This document shows, in pieces, positions 42,794-50,979 of a stretch of DNA of 64,000 nucleotides. The stretch is from Pseudomonas bharatica CSV86. Its GTDB lineage: Bacteria > Pseudomonadota > Gammaproteobacteria > Pseudomonadales > Pseudomonadaceae. The notes beneath the pieces are model-generated. The model did not search any database, was not told the origin of the DNA, and saw nothing but the letters and a program-made list of their open reading frames with translations. The number at the start of each line of letters is the position of its first letter. Positions within the stretch are counted from its first letter, which is position 1. The stretch spans positions 257,632 through 321,631 of the forward strand of contig NZ_AMWJ02000007.1 in assembly GCF_000319305.2 (NCBI RefSeq). Reading direction: 5' to 3'. Both the position numbers and the translations under genes were made by a program.

Positions 42794-42815
42794 CCTGAGC
42801 TGGCTGATACGGCAT

Positions 42816-43745
42816 TCAGCGGCCCAGCAGTCGGCTCAGGCCCACCGCCAATGGCGTGACCTCAGGCAACCCGAACCGCTCCAGCAGCCGGCGGTTATCC
42901 GCCCGCGAGTGGCGAATATCGCCGCTGCGCGCTACCCCGTAACTCACTGCCGGCAAGTCTCCCAGCACACTGCGCAATGCCTCCAGCAACTGGTTCAACG
43001 ACGTCGCCTGGTTCAGGCCGATATTCACCGCCCCCTCTTCCACCCGTGGCATTTCCAGCGCTTGCACCATCACCGCGACCAGGTCGGAGACATAGAGGAA
43101 ATCCCGGGTCTGCTCGCCATCGCCGAACACGGTGATCGGCGTGCCGCTCAGCGCGCGCTCGCAGAAGATGCTGATCACCCCGGAGTAAGGCGAGGACGGA
43201 TCCTGGCGCGGGCCGAAGATATTGAAGAAGCGGAATACCACGGGCTCCAGGCCATGCTGGCGACGGTAGAAATCCAGGTACTGCTCGCTGGCAAGCTTGT
43301 CCGAGGCGTAGGGTGTCAGCGGTGCCTTGGCAATGTCCTCGCTGATCGACTCGCCTTCACCATTGTTGCCGTAGACCGCCGCGCTGGAAGCGAACAGCAC
43401 GCGCTTGACGCCGGCCAGGCGCATCGCCTCGCAGACATTCAACGTGCCGATGAAATTGCTCTGGTGGGTCTTCACCGGATCATCCACCGAGGCCTGTACC
43501 GAGGCCACCGCCGCCAGGTGCACCACGGCCCGACAGCCTTCGACAGCGCGCTTGACCAGCTCTGCATCGGCGACGTCGCCTTCGATCAGTTGCAGCCCGG
43601 GGTGGCCGAGTTGCAGGTTGTCACGCTTGCCGGTGGACAGGTCATCCAGCACACGCACCGAATGGCCCTTCTGCAGCAGGGCGTCACACAGGTGGGAACC
43701 GATGAAGCCAGCGCCACCGGTAATCAGAATGGGGGCATCAGCCAT
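42816..43745 (-). CDS. NAD-dependent sugar epimerase/dehydratase
   Basis: 309-residue extended short-chain dehydrogenase. The NAD motif ITGGAGFIGSHLCDALL is at the N-terminus, followed by the active-site region SSAAVYG and YASDKLASEQYLDFY (YxxxK). The C-terminal substrate domain contains FFNIFGPRQDPSSPYSGV. Resembles UDP-glucose/GlcNAc 4-epimerases. Its start overlaps the end of the next gene by eight bases. The PAO1 gene at the equivalent place (PA4068) is of the same type as I remember. Substrate is not certain; polysaccharide or LPS sugar synthesis is likely. Confidence 0.9.
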   Translation of the reverse strand: MADAPILITGGAGFIGSHLCDALLQKGHSVRVLDDLSTGKRDNLQLGHPGLQLIEGDVADAELVKRAVEGCRAVVHLAAVASVQASVDDPVKTHQSNFIGTLNVCEAMRLAGVKRVLFASSAAVYGNNGEGESISEDIAKAPLTPYASDKLASEQYLDFYRRQHGLEPVVFRFFNIFGPRQDPSSPYSGVISIFCERALSGTPITVFGDGEQTRDFLYVSDLVAVMVQALEMPRVEEGAVNIGLNQATSLNQLLEALRSVLGDLPAVSYGVARSGDIRHSRADNRRLLERFGLPEVTPLAVGLSRLLGR

Positions 43746-44622
43746 GACGATAGAATCGATCCAGTAAGGTCGGCAGGCCGGAGCGCCAGGCACGCGGCTT
43801 GATGCCGAAGGTGTGAAGGATTTTCTTGCAGGCCAGCACCGCGTGTTGCGGTTCTTCGGCAGCATCGGGACGCGCGGCGTGGGCCTGGGCGGTGGGGGCC
43901 TCGACCGCGAGCTGGCGCAATTGCGAGGCTTCGCCGAGGATCGCCTGACCCAGCGCCAGCGGCGTGGTCGCCTCGTTGCCGGCGTAGTGGTAGGTACCCC
44001 ATAGCGGCGCGGCGCAATCCAGTTGCTTGAGGACCGAGAGAATGACCCGGGCGGCATCGTCCACCGGGGTCGGGTTACCCCGCCGATCGTCGGCCAGGAA
44101 CAGCTCGTTGGCAGTTTCCGCCCGGGTCAGGAAGCGCCCGAGGATACCGTCGGGGCTATCGTCCAGCACCCAGCCGAAGCGCAGCAGTACATGCTGCGGA
44201 CAGATGGCCCGCACGCTCTGCTCGATGCGCCACAGCGCCTGGCCACGCAGGCCCAAGGGCACCGGCTCGTCCTTTTCGCTGTAGGCCGTCGCGCGCGAGC
44301 CATCGAACACCCGGTAACTGGACGGTTGAACGAGAATGATGTTGTGGTGCTGGCACAGCTCGGCGAGCCGCTCTACCGAGCGCTCCTGGGAGGCCAGGCG
44401 CTGCTCGCTGACCGATTCGGCCTGGAACCAGTCGAAGTAGTAGGCCAGGTTGACCAGGGCGTCGGGCCGGGTGTCATCGAGCAACTGGGTCAGGCTCGCA
44501 GCATCCCAGCCCTGTTCGGGCGGGCGTGGCGCGAGAAAGCCGATGTCCTCCTCGGCCCCGAGACGAATCAGCGCTTGCCCAAGGGCATTTCCACCACCCA
44601 ACAGCATCAGGCGCATTCGCAT
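43738..44622 (-). CDS. RmlD-like sugar nucleotide-binding protein
   Basis: 294-residue NAD(P)-binding protein of the RmlD/SDR-a5 type. The nucleotide motif is shifted to MLLGGGNALGQALIRLGA, the middle has ALVNLAYYFDWFQAESV and the PSSYRVFDGSRATAYSEKDE region with the typical VFDG motif of dTDP-4-dehydrorhamnose reductases, but the YxxxK is not obvious, so catalysis is doubtful. The ATG at 44622 is used; another at 44616 is also possible. Co-transcribed with the epimerase gene by an eight-base overlap. May bind a sugar nucleotide in polysaccharide synthesis. Confidence 0.8.
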   Translation of the reverse strand: MRMRLMLLGGGNALGQALIRLGAEEDIGFLAPRPPEQGWDAASLTQLLDDTRPDALVNLAYYFDWFQAESVSEQRLASQERSVERLAELCQHHNIILVQPSSYRVFDGSRATAYSEKDEPVPLGLRGQALWRIEQSVRAICPQHVLLRFGWVLDDSPDGILGRFLTRAETANELFLADDRRGNPTPVDDAARVILSVLKQLDCAAPLWGTYHYAGNEATTPLALGQAILGEASQLRQLAVEAPTAQAHAARPDAAEEPQHAVLACKKILHTFGIKPRAWRSGLPTLLDRFYRHG

Positions 44623-44912
44623 AGGTTCAGCAGGTCCGCTCAGGTTGATTGAAGGCAAGCACGTAGTTTGCGGTTTCCGCCGAGGGAAGTCCAACCGCCC
44701 GAGTCCACGAAATGTTTAGCCGCGCAGGTCAAGCAGGGCGGTTTCCCACACTCTCAAATAGGAATCCGCTTACACCGGCAAAAGAACCAACTGACTTCGG
44801 CGACCGAAAAAACCACCTTCAATATCTACCTTGCCGGCTACCTGTTGCGCAGTCAGGAGCCATCGTGGGGCAAGGACGCCCCGAATCCTCTATTTGCTAA
44901 GGAAGGTTGCCC

Positions 44913-45956
44913 ATGAAGGACTGCGAAATCGCCACCCTCACCCTCGATAACGACCAGCTCGACCAACTGCACAAGGCCAGCCTCGACCTTGCCCGCCACG
45001 GAGGCCCTCAGGCGCCAGGCGCCGCGCTCAAGGCGCGCTTGTGGGCACGTTTGCTGGAAGCCAGCCTGCAACCGGTGCAGCAGGCCACGGTGAACCTGTT
45101 TGCCGACGGTAAGCTCGCCGCTTTGCTGTTCGCCCGCTTGCGCGCGCCCAAGGACGACCCGCTGCCTGAGCGGCTGCCGGAACTGGCGGCGCTGGAGCAG
45201 GACTTCACCTGCCTGTACCTGGGCTCGCGCAACCAGGTGCTGCTGGAACTGGTACGCCATTGCGCCTTCGCGTTCGATATCGACAACGATGGCAAGCACC
45301 TGCGCCTGGTCGGCAACTTCAAGGGCGGCGGGCGCTTGCCGCGCCACGATGAAGACCGCCGCAAGCCGGTGGAGCTCAGTTCCCACGCCGGCCTGCGCCT
45401 GGGCCCGCACACCGAGGCGCCCTATCACTGCTCGGTGGTCGCCCGCGACGGACACTCCCCGGCGCCTTCGGCCCTGGTCCTCAGCGCCCGCTGGAACCCG
45501 GCCGGCGAGCCAACCCGCATCGTCCCGCTGCGCAGCGTGATCGAAGGGCTGGGCAGCCTTGATGTGCTGGCGTTGAGTTCACGCTCGTTCGACTTCACCC
45601 GCAGCGAATGCTTCGTCGATGGTCACGGTGCTGGCGGCGCAGCCACCTCCATCATCGACTTCGACGAGCAAGGTGGTTTTAGCGTGCGCTACAACGCCTA
45701 CCGCTTTTCCCTCAACGAGCAAGCCAGCGATGCCGCCGCCCGGGCCTTCGACGCCTTCCAGTCGCGCCTGGCACAGACCCGGCCGGTGGATTTCGTGCTG
45801 CAGCCGGACACCGTGCTGCTGGTCAACAACACGCGCGCCCTGCATGGCCGCGAATCGTTGTGCGACAACCGTCGCCTGCTGATACGGCTGTTCGGTTATT
45901 CGCGCTTCGCCCGCCCGCTGATCCTCAAGCAAGACCCGCTGCTGGTGCGCGGTTGA
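44913..45956 (+). CDS. AsnO/clavaminate synthase-like Fe(II)/2-oxoglutarate oxygenase
   Basis: 347 residues. The iron motif is His166-x-Glu168 (PHTEAP), and the distal His with the 2-oxoglutarate-binding Arg lie in NNTRALHGRESLCDNRRLLI near residue 310. HxE rather than HxD and the overall plan match the TauD/clavaminate-synthase-like group that hydroxylates free amino acids (AsnO, VioC). The ATG at 44913 has GGAAGG six bases upstream; a TTG six bases earlier was dropped. The PAO1 gene PA4069 probably corresponds. It is next to a TSUP permease gene on the same strand. Substrate unknown. Confidence 0.75.
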   Translation: MKDCEIATLTLDNDQLDQLHKASLDLARHGGPQAPGAALKARLWARLLEASLQPVQQATVNLFADGKLAALLFARLRAPKDDPLPERLPELAALEQDFTCLYLGSRNQVLLELVRHCAFAFDIDNDGKHLRLVGNFKGGGRLPRHDEDRRKPVELSSHAGLRLGPHTEAPYHCSVVARDGHSPAPSALVLSARWNPAGEPTRIVPLRSVIEGLGSLDVLALSSRSFDFTRSECFVDGHGAGGAATSIIDFDEQGGFSVRYNAYRFSLNEQASDAAARAFDAFQSRLAQTRPVDFVLQPDTVLLVNNTRALHGRESLCDNRRLLIRLFGYSRFARPLILKQDPLLVRG

Positions 45957-45977
45957 TAGCCCTGGAGTAACCATTCA

Positions 45978-46775
45978 ATGCTGGAAATCGATTTATCCCT
46001 GCTACTGATACTCGCCACCGTCGCGCTGCTGGCCGGGTTCTTCGATGCCATCGCCGGAGGCGGTGGGCTGATCACCCTGCCGGTGCTGTTCATCGCCGGC
46101 CTCGATCCGCTGGCGGCGCTGGCCACCAACAAGTTCCAGGCCGCCAGCGCCACGGTCTCGGCGACCTGGGCCTTTGCCCGGCGCGGCATGCTGGACTGGA
46201 ACAGCGGCCTGCCCATGGCCTTGATGGCGTTCGTCGGTGGTGCGCTCGGTGCACTGTCGGTCAGCCTGGTCCCCCATGACTTGTTGCAGGCCGGGGTGCC
46301 GGTGCTGCTGATCCTGGTGGCCGCTTACTTCGCCTTCAGTCCGCGCCTGGACGACCAGCAACTGCGCAAGCCACGGATACCGCCGGGCCTGTTCTGCCTG
46401 CTGATCGCGCCGCTGCTGGGGTTCTACGACGGCGTGTTCGGCCCGGGGGTCGGTTCGTTCTTCATGCTCGCGTTCATGCTATTGCTGGGCCAGGGCATGC
46501 TCCGCTCGGTCGGTAACAGCAAACTGCTTAATGCCGCGTGCAATCTCGGCGCCCTGCTGGTCTTCGCTGCCAGCGGCAAGCTGCTCTGGCCCCTGGCACT
46601 GGTGATGGCCCTGTGCGCCATGCTTGGCGCGCAACTGGGGGCACGCTGCGCCGTGCATTTCGGCCCGCGCCTGATCCGCCCGCTGGTGGTGTGCGTGTGC
46701 ACGGTCATGGCAACCAAGCTGCTGATGGACGTCGGCAATCCGCTGGTGGAATGGGTGGCAGACGAGTGGCCTTGA
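45978..46775 (+). CDS. TSUP family sulfite/organosulfur-type permease (YfcA-like)
   Basis: 265-residue inner-membrane protein with two internally repeated halves of about four helices each: DAIAGGGGLITLPVLFIAGL in the first and DGVFGPGVGSFFMLAFMLLL in the second, the signature of the TauE/SafE family. Members export or import sulfite, sulfoacetate or related acids. Begins 21 bases after the oxygenase gene, so likely in the same transcript. It is convergent with the HTH regulator, two bases apart. Confidence 0.88.
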   Translation: MLEIDLSLLLILATVALLAGFFDAIAGGGGLITLPVLFIAGLDPLAALATNKFQAASATVSATWAFARRGMLDWNSGLPMALMAFVGGALGALSVSLVPHDLLQAGVPVLLILVAAYFAFSPRLDDQQLRKPRIPPGLFCLLIAPLLGFYDGVFGPGVGSFFMLAFMLLLGQGMLRSVGNSKLLNAACNLGALLVFAASGKLLWPLALVMALCAMLGAQLGARCAVHFGPRLIRPLVVCVCTVMATKLLMDVGNPLVEWVADEWP

Positions 46776-46776
46776 T

Positions 46777-47595
46777 TCATTCGATCTCGAACAGGCCGTT
46801 GCGGATCGGCCCGGCGGTGAGGCGCTCGCGCACATCATCGTCGATACGCGGATCGTCCGGTCGATACAGCTTCACCTGGCGATAGGCATTAATGCGGTTG
46901 ATTTCCGGACCGAGATATTCCCAGACCACCCGGGTGCAGGCCGGGGTGCGCCGATCACCGCTGGAAACCCCGGTCTTGAGGCCGTTGAGACGGGTGATCC
47001 GGCTCTTGAAACTGGGGATCAGCACAGTCTGGCTCATCTCGTTGACGGTGAGCGACTCGTAATCCATCAGGAACACCCGGTCCTGCAACTGGAAGGCCGC
47101 GCCCAGGTAGCGGCAACGCACCCAATCCTCGGCCTGCACGTCGGTACTGCTGGAGCGCTCCTGACGCTCCTGGCGCTCGAAAAGGTAGTTGCCATTGTCT
47201 TCGTACAGATGCACCAAGGACAACAGAATGCTGCCCGGTACCGACATGCAGTTGGAGTATTCGAAGTAGTACCCGCAGTAGCGCGACAGGTTGCCGGCGT
47301 GCTCGCGCAGCGGGCGCAGCAGCTCAAGCAAGGGATCGTTCTGCACGGGGTTCGCCACCGTGGCGCCACGCGCGCCGATCAGCCGGGCGAACTGCTCCGG
47401 CGGCATGCCAAGTTCGTAATCCTCGACCCCGAAGAAATCGCCAATGCGCTTGAGGTTGTACGCCGTCGGCTGGCTCTGCCCGCTGAGGTACTTGTTGAAT
47501 TGCGCCCGGTTGATCGAGAGCTGGCGGCAAACCTCCGAGATAGAGCGATAGTGGCTGCAGGCCAACTTGAGGTTGATACCGAGGTTTTCACTCAT
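46777..47595 (-). CDS. XRE-type HTH transcriptional regulator
   Basis: 272 residues. The N-terminal ~70 residues form a Cro/C1-like helix-turn-helix (EVCRQLSINRAQFNKYLSGQ), and the rest is a novel-looking domain with aromatic patches (SRYCGYYFEYSNCMSVPGSI) that may sense a small molecule. The ATG at 47595 is preferred to the far upstream 47826, which adds non-conserved residues. Divergent from the alanine symporter gene (178-base gap), so it may control that gene. Coding frame is intact. Confidence 0.78.
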   Translation of the reverse strand: MSENLGINLKLACSHYRSISEVCRQLSINRAQFNKYLSGQSQPTAYNLKRIGDFFGVEDYELGMPPEQFARLIGARGATVANPVQNDPLLELLRPLREHAGNLSRYCGYYFEYSNCMSVPGSILLSLVHLYEDNGNYLFERQERQERSSSTDVQAEDWVRCRYLGAAFQLQDRVFLMDYESLTVNEMSQTVLIPSFKSRITRLNGLKTGVSSGDRRTPACTRVVWEYLGPEINRINAYRQVKLYRPDDPRIDDDVRERLTAGPIRNGLFEIE

Positions 47596-47773
47596 GGAAA
47601 CGGATCCGGCTGATGCAACAGGCGCCAGTTTAGCATCAAGTCGCACCAAAACAGAGCAAGTGGCGAAATTGTAACCGTAGTTGTCATGGCCAAACATGCG
47701 CGCCATGGACCTGGTGCTTGCACGCCGTCCTATCTGTCTTTCATGCAAAGAATAAGAATCCGAGGTCACTTCC

Positions 47774-49216
47774 ATGCTCGAAGCGCTCAACGATTTCCTT
47801 TCGGGGAAACTCCTCATCGTGCTCATCGTCGGACTGGGTAGCTATTTCACCATCCGCTCCCGTTTCGTCCAGTTCCGCCATTTCGGCCACATGTTCGGTG
47901 TATTCAAGGAATCGTTGCGCGGCCAGGCTGGCCAGCTGAGCTCTTTCCAGGCATTGATGCTGAGCCTGGCCGGCCGGGTCGGTGCGGGTAACATCGCCGG
48001 TGTCGGTATCGCCGTGACCCTGGGCGGCCCGGGCGCCGTGTTCTGGATGTGGGTCACTGCCCTGGTCGGCATGTCCAGCAGCTTCTTCGAATGTACCCTG
48101 GCCCAGGTCTACAAGCGCGCCGATGGCGATGGCCTGTACCGTGGCGGTCCGGCGTACTACATCCAGCATGGCCTGAAGCTGAAGGGCATGGCCGTGGTGT
48201 TCTCCCTGCTGCTGCTGGTCACCTACGGCTTCGCCTTCAATGGCCTGCAGTCCTACACCGTGACCCACTCGCTGCAAAACGCCTTCGGCTTCGCGCCGAA
48301 CCACACCGGCATCGCCCTGGCCATCCTGCTGGCGATCGTATTCGTCGGTGGCATCAAGCGCATCGCGGCAGTTTCCGACCTGCTGGTTCCAATCAAGACC
48401 CTGGCCTACATCGGCGTCACCCTGTACGTAATCGGTACCCAGATCGACCACGTTCCGGCCATGCTCGAAACCATCTTCAAAAGCGCCTTCGGCCTGGATC
48501 CAGCCTTCGCCGGCCTGCTGGGCAGCGCCATCGTCATGGGCGTGAAGCGTGGCGTATTCGCCAACGAAGCCGGCCTGGGCAGCGCGCCTAACGTCGCCGC
48601 CGTCGCCGCCGTGAAGCACCCGGGCGCCCAGGGCGTTGTGCAGGCATTCAGCGTATTCCTCGACACCTTCGTCATCTGCACCTGCACCGCACTGCTGATC
48701 CTGCTGTCGGGCTTCTACACGCCGGGCTTCGAAGGCGACGGCATTGTCCTGACCCAGAACTCCCTGGCCGCAGTAGTCGGTGACTGGGGTCGCATCTTCG
48801 TCAGCGTCGCCCTGTCGCTGTTCGTCTTCACCTGCATCCTCTACAACTACTACCTGGGCGAAAACAGCCTGCAGTTCCTGACCCGTAACCGCATGGTACT
48901 GATGGGCTACCGCGCCCTGGTCCTGGCGCTGATCGTCTGGGGTTCGGTGCAGAACCTGGGCACCGTGTTCGCCTTCGCCGACATCACCATGACCTGCCTG
49001 GCCTTCGTCAACCTGATGGCCCTGGCCCTGCTGTTCAAGGTCGGCCTGCGGGTGATGCGCGACTACGACGAGCAACGCAAGGCTGGTATCTCGCAGCCGG
49101 TGTTCGACTCGGCCAAGTTCGCCGACCTGGACCTGGACCGTGCCGCCTGGCCGGAAGGTGTCAAGGCTGAAGCCGCCGACAGCAGCGTTGCCGGCGCAGC
49201 GCAAACCCAGCGCTAA
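47774..49216 (+). CDS. AGCS family sodium/alanine symporter
   Basis: 480 residues and about eleven transmembrane helices. The AGCS signature is at the N-terminus (NIAGVGIAVTLGGPGAVFWM) with the later GVFANEAGLGSAPNVAAVAA region. It takes up alanine or glycine driven by sodium. It begins with a normal ribosome site (GAGGTC) and is followed by a strong terminator. The following gene encodes an asparaginase. Confidence 0.93.
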   Translation: MLEALNDFLSGKLLIVLIVGLGSYFTIRSRFVQFRHFGHMFGVFKESLRGQAGQLSSFQALMLSLAGRVGAGNIAGVGIAVTLGGPGAVFWMWVTALVGMSSSFFECTLAQVYKRADGDGLYRGGPAYYIQHGLKLKGMAVVFSLLLLVTYGFAFNGLQSYTVTHSLQNAFGFAPNHTGIALAILLAIVFVGGIKRIAAVSDLLVPIKTLAYIGVTLYVIGTQIDHVPAMLETIFKSAFGLDPAFAGLLGSAIVMGVKRGVFANEAGLGSAPNVAAVAAVKHPGAQGVVQAFSVFLDTFVICTCTALLILLSGFYTPGFEGDGIVLTQNSLAAVVGDWGRIFVSVALSLFVFTCILYNYYLGENSLQFLTRNRMVLMGYRALVLALIVWGSVQNLGTVFAFADITMTCLAFVNLMALALLFKVGLRVMRDYDEQRKAGISQPVFDSAKFADLDLDRAAWPEGVKAEAADSSVAGAAQTQR

Positions 49217-49245
49217 GTTCGACCCGCTTCTCGCTTCAGAAAGAG

Positions 49246-49274
49246 AGCCGCCCCTTCGCGGGCGGCTTTTTTTT
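49246..49274 (+). terminator. Rho-independent terminator of the symporter gene
   Basis: Stem AGCCGCCC / GGGCGGCT with a six-base loop and eight T residues, 29 bases after the stop codon. Confidence 0.95.
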
Positions 49275-49310
49275 GCCCGATTTTTCTGTTTTTGCTTTGG
49301 AAATCCCCTT

Positions 49311-50300
49311 ATGCGCGCAGTCAAGAATCTCCTCGTCCTCTATACCGGCGGCACCATCGGCATGCTGCAAACGCCCGAGGGGCTGGCCCCGGCGGGCGGT
49401 TTCGAGGCGCGCATGCGTGCCTGGCTGGACGCTCACCCCGAGGCGCCACGCCCCGACTGGCGCTTGCAGGAAATGTCGCCGCTGCTCGACAGCGCCAACA
49501 TGCAGCAGGGCAACTGGCTGGCGATGCGCGACGCCATCGTCGAAGCGGTGAAGCAAGACGGTCACGATGGCGTGCTGTTGCTGCATGGCACCGACACCCT
49601 GGCCTACAGCGCAGCGGCCTTGTCGTTCCTGCTGCTGGGCCTGGACGTGCCGGTAGTGCTGACCGGCTCGATGCTGCCTGCCGGCGCCCCGGACAGTGAT
49701 GCCTGGGACAACCTCGCCGGTGCGCTGGCGTTGTTCAGCCAAGGACTGGAGAACGGCGTGCAGTTGTTCTTCGCTGGCAAGCTGATGTCTGGTGTACGCG
49801 CCAGCAAGCTGCGCAGCGAGGCCTTCGATGCATTCGCCGCCCTGCCCCGTCATCGCGAAGGCGAACGGGCGGCGGAATTGCCGACCACGCTCAGCTACTG
49901 CCAACCGCGCTCGCCGGTGAACCTGGCCGTGCTGCCAATGTACCCGGGGATCCAGGCGGCCCATGTGCGAGCGCTGCTGGAGACTGGAATAAAGGGCCTG
50001 CTGCTGGAGTGTTACGGCAGCGGCACCGGACCGTCGGATGATGAGGCGCTGCTGGACGCCTTGCGCGATGCGGGCCAGCGCGGAGTGCTGGTGGCGGCGA
50101 TCAGCCAGTGCATGGAAGGCAGCGTAGTGTTCGATATCTATGAGGCCGGGAGCCGACTGCGGGATACCGGGCTGGTCTCCGGCGGCGGCATGACCCGGGA
50201 AGCGGCGCTGGGCAAGATGTTCGGCCTGCTCGGGGCCGGGCTGGACCTGGCGACGGCGCGGCATTGGTTTGCACTGGATATGTGTGGGGAGCGGGCTTAA
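49311..50300 (+). CDS. ansA: Type I L-asparaginase
   Basis: 329-residue cytoplasmic amidohydrolase. The first threonine motif LLVLYTGGTIGMLQT is near the N-terminus and the second, GVLLLHGTDTLAYSAAAL, near residue 85; both catalytic threonines are present. SGVRASKLRSEAFDAF and the C-terminal GTGPSDDEALLDAL region are typical of type I enzymes. No signal peptide, in contrast with the periplasmic type II enzymes. The terminator of the symporter gene lies just before it, so it has its own promoter. Confidence 0.92.
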   Translation: MRAVKNLLVLYTGGTIGMLQTPEGLAPAGGFEARMRAWLDAHPEAPRPDWRLQEMSPLLDSANMQQGNWLAMRDAIVEAVKQDGHDGVLLLHGTDTLAYSAAALSFLLLGLDVPVVLTGSMLPAGAPDSDAWDNLAGALALFSQGLENGVQLFFAGKLMSGVRASKLRSEAFDAFAALPRHREGERAAELPTTLSYCQPRSPVNLAVLPMYPGIQAAHVRALLETGIKGLLLECYGSGTGPSDDEALLDALRDAGQRGVLVAAISQCMEGSVVFDIYEAGSRLRDTGLVSGGGMTREAALGKMFGLLGAGLDLATARHWFALDMCGERA

Positions 50301-50304
50301 CGCA

Positions 50305-50362
50305 GGGCCTCATCGCTGCACCGCTGGACCTGTGGGAGCTGGCTTGCCAGCGATGAGGCCCT
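50305..50362. repeat. REP pair with rearranged left arm
   Basis: The right arm is a normal GTGGGAGCTGGCTTGCCAGC unit; the left arm (CCTCATCGCTGCACCGCTGGACC) keeps the CCTCATCGCT end but its middle is changed to a CACCG sequence also seen at 26181. It follows the asparaginase gene. Confidence 0.7.
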
Positions 50363-50391
50363 CAAAGACAAAGCAATTTCCAGGCTGAAAT

Positions 50392-50430
50392 GAAGAAGGC
50401 CCAGTCTCCTCAGGAGACTGGGCCTTCTTC
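50392..50430. terminator. Bidirectional terminator between ansA and ssb
   Basis: GAAGAAGGCCCAGTCTCCT and its near-perfect complement form an 18-base stem with A-rich and T-rich flanks on both sides, so it can end transcripts from both convergent genes. Confidence 0.92.
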
Positions 50431-50454
50431 ATTTACTGACGCGGCAGTAGCGAA

Positions 50455-50970
50455 TCAGAACGGAATATCATCATCGAAGCTGTCGAAATCCGGGGCCGGC
50501 TGCGGCGCTGGCTGCTGAGGAGCAGGACGCTGCGGAGCCTGTTGCGGACGCTGGGCCTGCTGGCGTGGAGCCTGCTGCGGCGCCTGGTTGTAGTTGTCAC
50601 GCGGGGCACCACCGTCCTGGTTCTGCGGACGACCGCCAAGCAGCTGCATGGTGCCCTGCATGTCGACGATGATTTCGGTGGTATAGCGCTTGATGCCGTC
50701 TTTTTCCCACTCGCGAGTCTGCAGCTTGCCTTCGATGTAGACCTGGGAACCCTTGCGCAGGTACTCGCCAGCGATCTCGGCGACCTTGCCGAACATCGAG
50801 ACGCGATGCCATTCGGTGCGCTCGACCTTCTGACCGGTCTGCTTGTCGGTCCACTGCTCGCTGGTAGCCAGGCTCAGGTTGGTGACTGCGTTACCGTTCG
50901 GCAGGTAGCGAACTTCAGGATCCTGGCCACAGGTGCCGACCAAAATAACTTTGTTAACCCCACGGGCCAT
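50455..50970 (-). CDS. ssb: Single-stranded DNA-binding protein
   Basis: 171 residues: an OB-fold (residues 1-110, MARGVNKVILVGTCGQDPEV), a low-complexity Gln/Pro/Ala linker and the C-terminal acidic tip DDDIPF that binds replication and repair proteins. Full normal length. It lies downstream of the MFS gene on the same strand and ten bases after it, as in P. aeruginosa. Confidence 0.97.
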   Translation of the reverse strand: MARGVNKVILVGTCGQDPEVRYLPNGNAVTNLSLATSEQWTDKQTGQKVERTEWHRVSMFGKVAEIAGEYLRKGSQVYIEGKLQTREWEKDGIKRYTTEIIVDMQGTMQLLGGRPQNQDGGAPRDNYNQAPQQAPRQQAQRPQQAPQRPAPQQPAPQPAPDFDSFDDDIPF

Positions 50971-50979
50971 AACGTTCTC

